A DNA stretch of 27,446 bases from Chara braunii (lineage: Eukaryota; Streptophyta; Charophyceae; Charales; Characeae). The stretch is taken from contig BFEA01000041.1 in the NCBI GenBank assembly GCA_003427395.1, positions 1,089,738 through 1,117,183 of the forward strand, read 5' to 3'. The number at the start of each line of letters is the position of its first letter. The stretch's first letter is position 1. Under the pieces are notes generated by a model. The model searched no databases and was not told the DNA's origin. It was given only the letters and a program-made list of their open reading frames with translations. Position numbers and translations under genes: made by a program. Below, in pieces: positions 1 to 8,203 of this stretch.

Positions 1-58
<58 letters not shown>
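1..58. repeat. (CT)n microsatellite
   Basis: Uninterrupted TC dinucleotide repeat from the first base of the window to 58. The true left end lies outside the window. Confidence 0.97.
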
Positions 59-60
<2 letters not shown>

Positions 61-102
61 GAGAATGAATCTTCCTCTTTATCAAGGAAGATTCATTCTC
101 GT
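59..102. repeat. Perfect 17-bp hairpin beside the CT microsatellite
   Basis: ACGAGAATGAATCTTCC at 59-75 is exactly complementary to 86-102, with a 10-nt loop (76-85). It follows the last TC unit directly. It could be the end of a small inverted-repeat element whose other part is outside the window. Nothing coding is seen here. Confidence 0.85.
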
Positions 103-202
103 TGGGCATGTATGATTTCGGCTGTTTTTTTTGTTTTTTTTTTTTTGCAGAAAATTGTATGTTTTTTAAACTTATTTTGTCTTTGTTTTTGTTCCGTGAT
201 GT

Positions 203-282
203 ACTACCAGTTGTCCGAGGCTCGGCAATAAAGTCCGAGGCTCGGGAATGATCGGGCTACTGGTAGTCCGAGCCTCGGACTT
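203..282. repeat. Nested inverted repeats with a triplicated TCCGAGGCTCGG motif
   Basis: AAGTCCGAGGCTCGG at 231-245 is inverted at 268-282, and ACTACCAG at 203-210 is inverted at 260-267. A further direct copy of the CCGAGGCTCGG core lies at about 214-225. The block ends just before a TACTGGTGGTTTAA motif (298-311) that recurs elsewhere. I see no gene between 103 and 672; the short open frame at 417-647 has no recognisable features. Confidence 0.7.
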
Positions 283-674
283 GATAGCTGGGCGAGGTAC
301 TGGTGGTTTAATCAGTCCCTCGTGACCTTGGCCAGAAAATTAAAAGCGGTTTTCTCACGAGTAGCTGGTTTTAGCAGGCTGGCAGTTTACTCTGGTTTTC
401 TAAAATTCCTTGGTTTGTGACCTTGGCTCCGTTCTCTTTTGAGGAGTATCCGTCCCATTCCTTTTCCACTAGCAAGTCACAGATGATATATTACTATGAC
501 ACAATGCTTCCTACCATGGAGGCTGCTGAAGGAACCCAAACCCTTTTGTTTTTTTTCTTTGGTATGTTCTGGCACCAGCAACAAGTCAGGGGCAGCATAT
601 TGATTGCTCCCTGCAAGGGAGGGTTCAGCCCTCAACCCGGCTGCTAGTGATGTGTGCTCTTATCACCACCCCTA

Positions 675-853
675 CCTTCTTCCCCCGAACATAACGCATA
701 TGCGTTGTGTTCGAGTTTTCGAATTTGAAAAAAAACGAATAGAACGCATATGCGTTCTATTCGAAATTTAGGACTGTTCGAATAGAACACATACGCGTTG
801 TATTCGAACAGATTCGTTTAGAAAGCATATGCGTTATGTTCGGGGGAAGAAGG
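675..853. mobile_element. MITE with 29-bp perfect TIRs and TA target duplication
   Basis: The 29 bases at 675-703 (starting CCTTCTTCCCCCGAAC) are exactly inverted at 825-853. TA dinucleotides at 673-674 and 854-855 flank the element, as expected for Tc1/mariner-type (Stowaway-like) MITEs. The 179-bp interior is built of diverged palindromes around CGCATATGCG; the one at 735-762 is a perfect 28-bp palindrome. There is no coding capacity, so it would be non-autonomous. Superfamily assignment rests only on the TA duplication. Confidence 0.85.
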
Positions 854-895
854 TAGCAGCTCTGGTAAGGGTTCACTCTCAGATAAGCCTTATCC

Positions 896-1043
896 TTCTA
901 GGGTTTGAGTAGAGATACTCTAGTTCTGAAACGTTTTTCTTTACCCTAGTCCTGGAATGTTTCTTCTGGATGGATGGCTCGTACTCTAGGTCCGAAAACG
1001 GTTTTGCTTGATCCAAATATCTTCTAGAGTTTGAGTAGAGATA
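896..1043. repeat. Short direct repeats of GTTTGAGTAGAGATAC
   Basis: The segment TCTAGGGTTTGAGTAGAG at about 897-914 recurs with one change at about 1021-1038, a spacing of roughly 124 bp. It may be an old tandem duplication. No gene is seen from 856 to 1300. Confidence 0.5.
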
Positions 1044-1136
1044 CGCCGACGTCACAGAGAAAGAAGGCGTCTACGATCGAGAGCAGGTTAACGGAGGCCT
1101 AAATTTTCAGACAATCGGTCATACCATTTATAACAA

Positions 1137-1208
1137 GACCCACCAATAGATGGAGCGGTTCAATCCAAAAACAAAAAAAAACAAAAATATATATATATAT
1201 ATATATAT
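1137..1208 (+). repeat. Truncated SINE-like tail plus (AT)n microsatellite
   Basis: CCACCAATAGATGGAGC at about 1140-1157 matches the 3' tail motif of the hairpin-bearing retroposon family found at 12489, 18143 and 20138. Here it is followed by an A-rich tract and an (AT)n run at 1187-1208. The hairpin portion of that family is missing in this copy. Confidence 0.6.
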
Positions 1209-1307
1209 GCCAGCGGCGTGTCTGGAGTGTATTTTTTGGCTGTGATAGACCTTTCTTTGTTTCGTGGATGTTTTGCTGGCTTGTGATGGGGTGTGAACCG
1301 ACAGTCT

Positions 1308-1448
1308 GTAGAGTTTTCCATCTGGTGTGGGTGAGTGATAGTCTACTTTGATTTTGGTTAAGGTAGATTATCATTTANGTAGAGTTTTCCATCTGGTGTG
1401 GGTGAGTGATAGTCTACTTTGATTTTGGTTAAGGTAGATTATCATTTA
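1308..1448. repeat. 70-bp exact duplication around a single N (assembly artefact)
   Basis: Bases 1308-1377 and 1379-1448 are identical over 70 bp and separated by one N at 1378. This is the signature of two overlapping contig ends placed side by side instead of merged. The real locus probably has one copy. Confidence 0.85.
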
Positions 1449-1473
1449 CAGTGTAATCAGTGAGGGGATTCTG

Positions 1474-1531
1474 CAGACTGTTGAGGGTTCAGCCTCCTGA
1501 TGAGTCGGTGAAACTCCGATGAAACAGTTTG
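1474..1531 (+). ncRNA. Type III hammerhead ribozyme
   Basis: All core elements occur in the correct order. Stem III pairs CAGACTGT (1474-1481) with ACAGTTTG (1524-1531), including one G-U pair. The cleavage-site base is U1482 (triplet GUU). Stem I is GAGG (1483-1486) with CCTC (1493-1496), loop 1487-1492. The core box CTGATGA is at 1497-1503. Stem II is GTCGG (1504-1508) with CCGAT (1516-1520), loop 1509-1515. The GAA box is at 1521-1523. Predicted cleavage lies between 1482 and 1483. Two features are weaker than the classical form: a G-U pair at the first position of stem II, and U rather than C at the cleavage site. Each could come from a single C-to-T change, so activity may be reduced. 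Such ribozymes are known in plant retrozymes and Penelope-like elements; I find no second copy here. Confidence 0.8.
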
Positions 1532-1598
1532 TCACAGCCCCTCGTTTGTTGTCCTCTTCTCCCTCTCTGCCTACGGTTTACCGGGCAGTTCTATTTGA

Positions 1599-1600
<2 letters not shown>

Positions 1601-1630
<30 letters not shown>
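1601..1630. repeat. (AT)15 microsatellite
   Basis: Pure AT repeat. It is followed by AACAAGACCC, which also occurs at about 1131-1140 beside the partial retroposon tail, so the two microsatellite edges are related. Confidence 0.95.
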
Positions 1631-1632
<2 letters not shown>

Positions 1633-2147
1633 CAAGACCCAAGGGTTGGTCTCCGTTCCAGGGTCAAAGAGTTAACGCACCAGTACGTGGCCGCAGCCAA
1701 GTTGAGGATCCAATTGAGCCTCGCCTAAAATTCTGCGGACGTGCGTGTGCCATTGATAAAATACATCAAGGGCGGGCAGCCACTGAAAAAAAAGGGCCTG
1801 CGGCCGATGTACGGCGTGTACTGTGTGGTTTAAGAATCTCAGAGTCTTGTTTGTTGCAGTGCAGATCAATCAGGAAGGACGTGAATCCTTCTCAAAAGCC
1901 TGCATTTGGACAATCTCCCCGCCGAACCTGTACAGGGCCCTGGTGGGGTGACTTTGGTGATGGAGAGACTACCCCAATTGTCTGCTTTCCATGTAAAGTC
2001 TTCCTTAAGCCACCAGTAGTACTTTTGACCCTTCCCCTGCCGAGCCCAGAACTGCCCCGCGCAGCCAAGAAAACGAACTGGCGTGCGACTTGTTTGGGCT
2101 GGGGCGCCACGCCGCCACCGTCCATTTTGCTCCGGTAGGCTAACCCC

Positions 2148-2390
2148 CGAAACTTGGGGTGCGTATACGGAGAAAAATGGCTGGGAAACTGTCTGCCTTG
2201 GGCCCGCCTCGCGGTTCGTTCTTTTGTTTTCCGGTGATCCCTGGTGTGATACGATCTGTTCTGATGTTCGAGACTCCGGGCCTGGAGGAGGTGGGGGTTG
2301 GAATACCTTGGGCTTTCCAGGAGGGCGGGCCCGTGAAACGCGTGGCGTGCATATGGAGAAAAATGGCTGGGAATGTACTGGTGGTTTTAA
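2148..2390. repeat. 186-bp-spaced direct repeat with GGAGAAAAATGGCTGGGAA
   Basis: A GAAAC...GGAGAAAAATGGCTGGGAA block at about 2150-2188 recurs at about 2335-2373. The second copy runs into TACTGGTGGTTTTAA. The same ending is seen at about 6077-6108 and inverted at about 3137-3165. The surrounding GC-rich stretch 1631-2460 has overlapping open frames on both strands but no recognisable domain, so I call no gene there. Confidence 0.6.
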
Positions 2391-2465
2391 GCAGATCAGT
2401 CTAGGCTTGGAGAATGCTACACGGAATGCAGCTCAGGTTTTCTGCCAGGAAGTAAAAACGTTTTC

Positions 2466-2517
2466 GAGTTCGGCCAATAGACTTAGTTCGGCCAATAGAC
2501 TAGTTCGGCCAATAGAC
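2466..2517. repeat. Three tandem copies of AGTTCGGCCAATAGACT
   Basis: The 17-18 bp unit occurs three times in succession with almost no divergence. Each unit holds a CCAAT pentamer. I cannot tie it to a promoter because no gene follows. Confidence 0.8.
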
Positions 2518-2526
2518 TGGAGTCTC

Positions 2527-2578
2527 AACTGGGGGATTAGGAATGGCTGCTCTTATCACCATTCCTAATGATTTCAGT
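2527..2578. repeat. Foldback sequence
   Basis: ATTAGGAATGG (2536-2546) is exactly inverted at 2559-2569 across a 12-nt loop. An outer CAACTG/CAGTTG pair lies a few bases further out. The loop GCTCTTATCACCA resembles the left flank of the MITE at 650-670. From 2580 to 3176 I see no gene or clear repeat. Confidence 0.65.
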
Positions 2579-3173
2579 TGGGCTCTTAGGTCCTGTTTGG
2601 TTGGCCATTCTCTCCTCTCTCATCTACCCTCAAATGTTTGGGTATTCCAGACACTTTTTTCCAAGTTTAACCATAGGAGTCATTTGTGATCTGATTGGGT
2701 TGGCGGCCATGGATGCCCTGAATCATTAGCTATCCAAGCTTCACAGAAAATAGGTTAGGTAGGTTGTCTAAGCATGTCTTCAGTGTTCCTCGGCTCGCAA
2801 GTCTCTGTTGCAGAATCCTCCGCCATGCACGTAGTATTTACGCCCAGGATGGGAAGAGTTCCATTTCGATTGGCCAAGGTTGGTTGATCCCAGTTGACAT
2901 CTCCTTCTTCTACCCATGTTGATAGACCAGTCCTTGACCATCACCCAAAAGGTCTCCTCTATGCTGTGGGGGTCTTTTGTGGGGGTTAATTTTCTCATAA
3001 TGTCAAATGCTAGCATCCTGTTCGGGGTAGGTGTTGTTTGTTCAGCAGCTTTACTACCCATTCTCATTGCAGGACTGTGGCCTCCTGTTTGGGGTCTATG
3101 AGACCTGATCCACCATCATTTGGCTTAGTAGTACTTTATAAACCACCAGTACATTTCCCGTCCATATTTCTCC

Positions 3174-3176
<3 letters not shown>

Positions 3177-3204
<28 letters not shown>
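3177..3204. repeat. Poly(T) tract, probably the poly(A) tail of a minus-strand retroposon
   Basis: 28 consecutive T. To its left (minus strand: downstream) is an inverted copy of the TGTACTGGTGGTTTA motif. The element body is not otherwise defined. Confidence 0.7.
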
Positions 3205-3207
3205 GAG

Positions 3208-3826
3208 ATGCTGCCAAAATTTCAGAACACCAAAAAGCTTAATATAACAATAATCAGATGATGATACTGGTGATGTGATGACGATGATGATGATGATGAT
3301 GATGATGATGAGTATGCCGATTATGATTTTTATTTTTTTTTATGATGAAAATAATGATGATGATGATGATTAGTATGTAAAATTATAGAAGACTATGCTA
3401 TATCAGCAATTCTAGCCTCCTAATCCTATAACAACTCCTAACCCTCCCTGTACCATGACATTACATCTCAAAGACAATGCCATCCTAACCAATGTCAACC
3501 ATAGCTGACCTGTTCTCGCCACCTAGACTATCCCTGGACCCATAGGTTGTCAAGGCAGCCCCCCCCAGTTCGCCACTGAATTGCTTTCCTCCCTCAGCAA
3601 AACCCAGATCTCTCTACAAGGCCTCACACTCCTGCAATTTGCAGATTACAAGGCAACACCCCAGCTCCGGCCAGCGTCGTTCTGGCATCGGCAAACTAGA
3701 GGCATAGAACAGAGCAACTCTGCGGAAATCAGTCCAGATTCGACCATCTATGAAATCCTATATCCCGAATGAGGAAGAAGGCCAGATGCCGCCAAGAATT
3801 ACCGAACATCAAAAAGCTTGATATAG
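3208..3826. repeat. Diverged direct repeats flanking about 530 bp, with GAT microsatellites
   Basis: GATGCTGCCAAAATTTCAG...AAAAAGCTTAATATA (3207-3245) resembles 3784-3822 (GATGCCGCCAAGAATTACCG...AAAAAGCTTGATATA). Between them are imperfect GAT repeats (3256-3312, 3354-3370) and a 90-bp segment (3603-3688) that recurs at 21523-21616. These could be terminal repeats of an old short element. No coding region is supported from 3200 to 4540. Confidence 0.45.
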
Positions 3827-4539
3827 CATCAATGAAGACTGGAATTCTTTCTTTTTTTTGTGAATAAAGATACGTTAATTTAAACTTTGAAAGTCTCCTC
3901 CCCTCCCTCCTCTACTCATTACCCCTCTGTCCCTTCGTTGCCTCCGCCAAAAACAGTCCTCCAATGTAGGACCTCCTTTTCAGCCCCAACTTGGAACAGC
4001 CCCTCTCTTCCTCGCTATAATCCAAGAGACATTCAACTCCCACCAGAAGAATGCCCCTGCAAACCCCTCACCCTATTCTGCCCCCGCTGAGGCTATCCAC
4101 CCCAACCCCAGAATAGAGCAACCCTCAACTTCTGCACACACCCTCTTCAGAGCGCCACCTCCCTCCTTGTGACACCCCTGCAGAGTACTGCTCTCCCCAC
4201 CTTTCCACCCGTACCACGAACTTCGAAACAACCGTCATCATCCATCCAGGGAGGAAAGCGAACTCCCATATGATTGAAACATAACTTAGCAAGATCACCA
4301 ACAAAATTACTACTGAAACGATTCTTTTTTTTTTAGTTGAAGATAATTAGTTAATAATGCAATAGGATTATGAAAATCTCATTCATAGAGAACTATGAAA
4401 TATGAAGAAGTAAACAAGGAAAAATTAATCTAAAATGAATTAGAACTTTGGTATTCAAAAATACCATATCGAAACGTACATTAATAAGAAATCTAGGTAT
4501 TTAAAAAATACCTTCTCGATTAATAAAATAGGAAATAAG

Positions 4540-4549
4540 ATGCTGATGT

Positions 4550-4582
<33 letters not shown>

Positions 4583-4772
4583 CGCACCAATGATGATGAT
4601 GCTCATAATGGTGATGATGATGATGATGATGATGATGACGCACCAATGAAGATGCTCATAACGATGATGATGATGTCAGTAGTGCTGCTGATGATGATGA
4701 TGATGTTGATGATGATGATAATGACGATGATGCTGATGATGATAATGATGATGGTGAGATGATGATGATGAC

Positions 4773-4811
<39 letters not shown>

Positions 4812-4873
4812 AATGATGGCAACCGCCGATGATGATGATGATGATGATGATGACGACGATGATAAAACCGAAG
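4540..4873. repeat. Compound (GAT)n microsatellite with higher-order repeats
   Basis: GAT/GAC triplets dominate. A non-triplet spacer starting GACGCACCAATGA and ending CTCATAA occurs twice (4581-4611 and 4637-4660), so the array has duplicated blocks as well as unit slippage. The long open frames here (poly-His, poly-Met/Asp, poly-Ser/Ile) are by-products of the triplet repeat. Confidence 0.9.
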
Positions 4874-5439
4874 CTGGTGATGAAGATGCCCTCTTACGAG
4901 CTGATGATAAAGTTGTCGCTGACGAACATGCTGATGAAGAAGCCCACTTACTAACTGATGTTGTCCCGATAAGATGACGCATAACCTTTCTTAAAACAAA
5001 CGCACTGGATACGAGCTGAGAACCTGAATATCACTTCCCTCCTTATCTCCCTCCATTCGTCCTACCATCTCATGGGACACACTGTACTCTCCTCCCTCTT
5101 GCTGCGAGCCGACCTCCTCCACCAAATTATGCAAGATGAAGAGTACCAATGATTCTTCCTGAAGCAAGCCTCGTAAGAAAAACTTGCTCCCCCTTACACG
5201 GCATGCTAGCCCATAGCATTCCTCGTGACAAGCACAAGACGGCGAGATGGCACTACGAATGCTTTCAAATGTTAGGAGATAGAGAGGTGAAGTATTCACC
5301 CCCTCGATCATCTCACAGCTTCGCCCAGCATACCACGTTCGTTGAAGATCCAGCCCCCGCGCCACTCAGCAATTCCACACTCGAATTTCATAGCGCCCCC
5401 TAAATCTTCGATATCTCATGATCCACTCGACCATTTGAT
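4874..5439. other. No gene recognised
   Basis: Unique-looking sequence. A 124-codon open frame lies on the minus strand (4991-5365) and an 84-codon frame on the plus strand (5149-5403). Neither shows a domain, and they overlap each other, so I do not call either. Confidence 0.5.
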
Positions 5440-5496
5440 CTGAAATTTGGACCACCTCAGCTCCTCGACATAGACCACCGGTGGTCCAATTTTCAG
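5440..5496. repeat. Inverted repeat with CG-rich sequence downstream
   Basis: CTGAAATTTGGACCACC (5440-5456) is inverted at 5480-5496 with one mismatch. The palindrome GACCACCGGTGGTC sits inside the right half. Downstream (5503-5582) the sequence is very CpG-rich with alternating GC runs, unlike the AT-richer surroundings. Confidence 0.7.
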
Positions 5497-5902
5497 CTCA
5501 GGGCGCGTGCCCGATCGCGCGTAATCGTCGAGCGCGCGCGCGCTATTTTCCTTGTTGCGTACAGATTTCCAGCGCGCGCGGCTTCGAGGCAGTAACTTTG
5601 ATTGATGATTGATACTGTCGGGGCGCAGCGCTCCTGGTAGCGTTGCACCCCCTCTACCCCTGTCTCTTATACACATCTAGATGTGTATAAGAGACAGCCT
5701 CAGCTCCTCGACATAGACCACCGGTGGTCCAATTTTCAGCTCAGGGCGCGTGCCCGATCGCGCGTAATCGTCGAGCGCGCGCGCGCTATTTTCCTTGTTG
5801 CGTACAGATTTCCAGCGCGCGCGGCTTCGAGGCAGTAACTTTGATTGATGATTGATACTGTCGGGGCGCAGCGCTCCTGGTAGCGTTGCACCCCCTCTAC
5901 CC
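5455..5902. other. Assembly artefact: exact 205-bp duplication around a sequencing adapter
   Basis: Bases 5455-5659 and 5698-5902 are identical over 205 bp. Between them (5660-5697) stand CTGTCTCTTATACACATCT and its reverse complement AGATGTGTATAAGAGACAG. These are the Tn5 mosaic ends that form the 38-bp Nextera mate-pair junction adapter. The duplication was therefore almost certainly made when an untrimmed junction read was used in assembly or gap filling. The true sequence should have one copy and no adapter. Confidence 0.97.
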
Positions 5903-6117
5903 TCACCTCCTCCTTCTTGGAGGCATTCCATCAGGCCTCTTACCTCACTCTTTTCTCCAACTTGGCGTGCATGAGGCTGCAAGTTTCGGGGTCCCACGTC
6001 AAAAAAAGAACACAGAAAGAAAAAGGAGTCCCCGCCGGTTCATTTCTTTTGGCGCGCAGGGTGTTTCAAGGCACGGGAAAAAATGGCTACGAAGTACTGG
6101 TGGTTTAACTTCAGTTA

Positions 6118-6283
6118 GGGCCAGATCCCACTGGCAAAGAGGATTGGAATAAGCCTCTGAATCTGGACATGTTTGTGGAGAGGTGCAAACAATTGTGATT
6201 GAACTGCTTTTCTGCATCTCTGTATGAAACATGTCCAGATTCAGCCACTTATTCCAATCCTCTTTGCCAGTGGGATCTGACCC
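6118..6283. mobile_element. Tourist-like (PIF/Harbinger-type) MITE
   Basis: The 57-base arms 6118-6174 and 6227-6283 are inverted copies matching at 53 positions, with a 52-nt loop. The ends read GGG...CCC and are flanked by TTA at 6115-6117 and 6284-6286. A 3-bp TTA/TAA duplication and GG(G/C)-type termini are typical of PIF/Harbinger MITEs. There is no coding capacity. A transcript would form a long hairpin, so a small-RNA precursor is an alternative reading. Confidence 0.75.
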
Positions 6284-6286
6284 TTA

Positions 6287-6880
6287 CCTTTCAGATGCAG
6301 GTCTGTTCTTTAGGCTCTGGCAGCTGGAAAAGTTTTGGTGTGGAAGGGCGATTTCGGACCCCACTGGGCCGCCAGGATTTTTTGGGGGGAATGCGAACGT
6401 CGTTTTCAGACCCCTCTGCCATTCTGGAAACACTGTTGGCCGTGTTTCTACATGCAGGCCGTCCGTACTTTCCTTTTCGGGAGGTGCCCCTCTCGGGTTT
6501 CCTAATGCGGCAACCATGGTCATTTCCAAAACCCCGCCAGAAATCGGCAGTGTGGTCGCGTTGAAACATGTCAATTCCTTTCCACCAATGTTGGCCACAA
6601 ACCGGCGGCCGAGTACCTTTTCCAGCCGCTGGCCAATGGGGTCCAAGCCTTAGGATTGCCAATCCACAGGAAGCAGTCAGCTCTCGCGATTAACTCCTTG
6701 AAAGATGCGCCAGGTGGGGACCGCTATTGATGTGAGGTCAAAGTGTGGCATCAAATTTTCCATAGTACATGAAAATGGGAGTGAAACCGTTAGTAGTTTT
6801 TGCCAATCTACGGAGAAGAGAGGTCCAGTCCCTGTGAGAGGATGACATGCACAAATCAAGAAATGGTCAAATGAAAGAAA
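6287..6880. other. No gene recognised between foldback and LINE A
   Basis: 6290-6660 is GC-rich and open in several frames on both strands (up to 140 codons). None has a recognisable motif, and mirrored open frames on both strands are expected from GC-rich composition. From 6660 to about 6880 nothing is seen. Confidence 0.5.
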
Positions 6881-6883
6881 AAA

Positions 6884-7335
6884 AGAGCGACATGGGTGCT
6901 CATGAAGGCCCTGTGGGAAGACGAAGAGATCTACCTGACAAATATTTATGCTCCTAACACACCAGCAGAAAGAGCTGATTTTTTTCTACAACTATTGCAT
7001 GTGCTCCCTGCCGACCTCCCCATGATCCTGGCTGGTGACTTCAATCTAGCGCCGGACCCCTCAATCGATAGAAGGAGCCAAACTCAGCCAGACGGATCGG
7101 GCTAGTCAATCATCAAGGACTGGATACCCTTTTGTTCAATCAACTCATGGCAGAATTCCAGTTGGTTGACTCATATAGGACCATAAACCCCACAAAACAG
7201 TCATTCACATGCATTAAATCTAGGGGGTGCGATGACCTGTCAAATTCTAGAATTGATCTCATGCTCCTATCCAAAGATCTAGCAGGCCCGCTGAGCCATA
7301 CTCCCTTTCAACCTCTCCCGCTCCTTCGATCATAA
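6884..7335 (+). pseudogene. LINE A endonuclease, C-terminal half (frameshifted)
   Basis: Encodes the second half of an exonuclease-endonuclease-phosphatase domain. Visible motifs are NIYAPNT, ILAGDFNLAPD (the GDFN box, about 7027-7060), and SRIDLMLLSKDL (about 7249-7284). The catalytic His occurs as FDHKMI at 7325-7342 in the next frame. The frame changes once near 7090-7105 (stop TAG 7103-7105) and again before 7325, so it is dead. The N-terminal Asn and Glu boxes are missing; the alignment with LINE B begins about 90 codons into that domain. Such enzymes nick target DNA for target-primed reverse transcription. Confidence 0.8.
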
Positions 7336-8203
7336 GATGATCGCCATCGGCCTCGTCACGCGACCATCCTTCAAAAGGGGACCCAGTTTCTTAAAGTTTA
7401 ATACATCAGTAATCAAAATACCGTCATTCCAACAGTGTGTCAAATAATACTGGGAGTACTGGCAGTCCAAGAAACATGATGTCGGATCGGAGGTGGACTG
7501 GTTTAATCAAGGGGTGGCCCAACTAAGAGAAAGAGTGAAAAAATACCCAATAAAAAGGGCGAGGGAATGAAGAGCGGTCCTGGAGGACCTTCTTTGTACC
7601 CTGGAAAAATGGGATGATAAACTATCCTCCACCCCGCTGGACGACAGAGCATATTCCAACCTGTAACAGGCTCGGGACCGCCTCCAAGAATATCTAGACA
7701 CCCAAGCGGAGGCATGAAAAATTCAGGCCAGAATCAAACACACTCAGACAGACGGGACGATGGCAAAAACGTTTTTCCAAAAAGCCAAGGTGAGAGCGAA
7801 ACAGGCTGGCATTGTTTCGCTCAAACACCCGCTGCATGCTGACCGGCCAGAGGCCGCTAACCCCTACCAAATCACCGAATACTCTGCAAAGTACTACCAA
7901 GAACTGTTCACCTCCAAGATATCCCAGTGGACATCTGAGAACGTCACAGATGCGAGGCAACAATTGCTGCAGAACCTTGAATCAATCCTCTCACCGGAGA
8001 ACCGTTCCGCACTAGAGCGCTCGCTATCCATGGCGGAGATTTACACCGCCCTCCAGTAAATGGAAGACGAAAAAACACCCGGTTTGGATTCGTTTCCCAA
8101 GGAATTCTGGCTCGCATAATGGGACACAATCGGAAGGGACCTCATAGGGTAATTTAACGTTGTTCAAACAAAAGGCACGTTTGGGGGCCTCCTCAACCAA
8201 GGA
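7325..8203 (+). pseudogene. LINE A spacer between endonuclease and RT
   Basis: One frame continues from the endonuclease His box to the RT, interrupted by TAA 7445, TGA 7568, stops near 7662 and 7716, and TAA at 8057, 8117 and 8150. The segment 7760-8059 is open (99 codons) and contains YQELFTSK and the block leading to EDEKTPGLDSFPKEFW, the conserved start of L1-type RT domains (8063-8110). LINE B has Gln at the positions matching the 8057 and 8150 stops, consistent with CAA/CAG-to-TAA/TAG type change. Confidence 0.78.

Noticed and set aside
1851-2568. ORFs of 95 and 161 codons on the plus strand
   Set aside because: They cross direct and tandem repeats, overlap antisense ORFs and show no recognisable motif.
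2589-2602. GGTCCTGTTTGGTT as a Tourist MITE terminus
   Set aside because: It resembles PIF/Harbinger ends, but no inverted partner or target duplication was found.
4455-4982. Open frames rich in His, Ile, Ser, Met and Asp on both strands
   Set aside because: They are translations of the GAT/ATG triplet microsatellite, which stays open in several frames.
4991-5365. 124-codon minus-strand ORF
   Set aside because: No domain, signal or homology recognised; could be chance.
5416-5997. Two minus-strand ORFs sharing the same residues, one starting MCIRDR
   Set aside because: They lie in the adapter-flanked artificial duplication; MCIRDR and the LSLIHI end are translations of the adapter itself.
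6231-6662. Overlapping 120-140 codon ORFs on both strands
   Set aside because: Mirror ORFs in GC-rich sequence, with no domain and no relation to the neighbouring LINE.
7445-8152. Alternative genetic code with TAA meaning Gln
   Set aside because: TGA and TAG also interrupt the elements at Arg and Trp positions, and frameshifts are present in LINE B, so ordinary decay is the better explanation.
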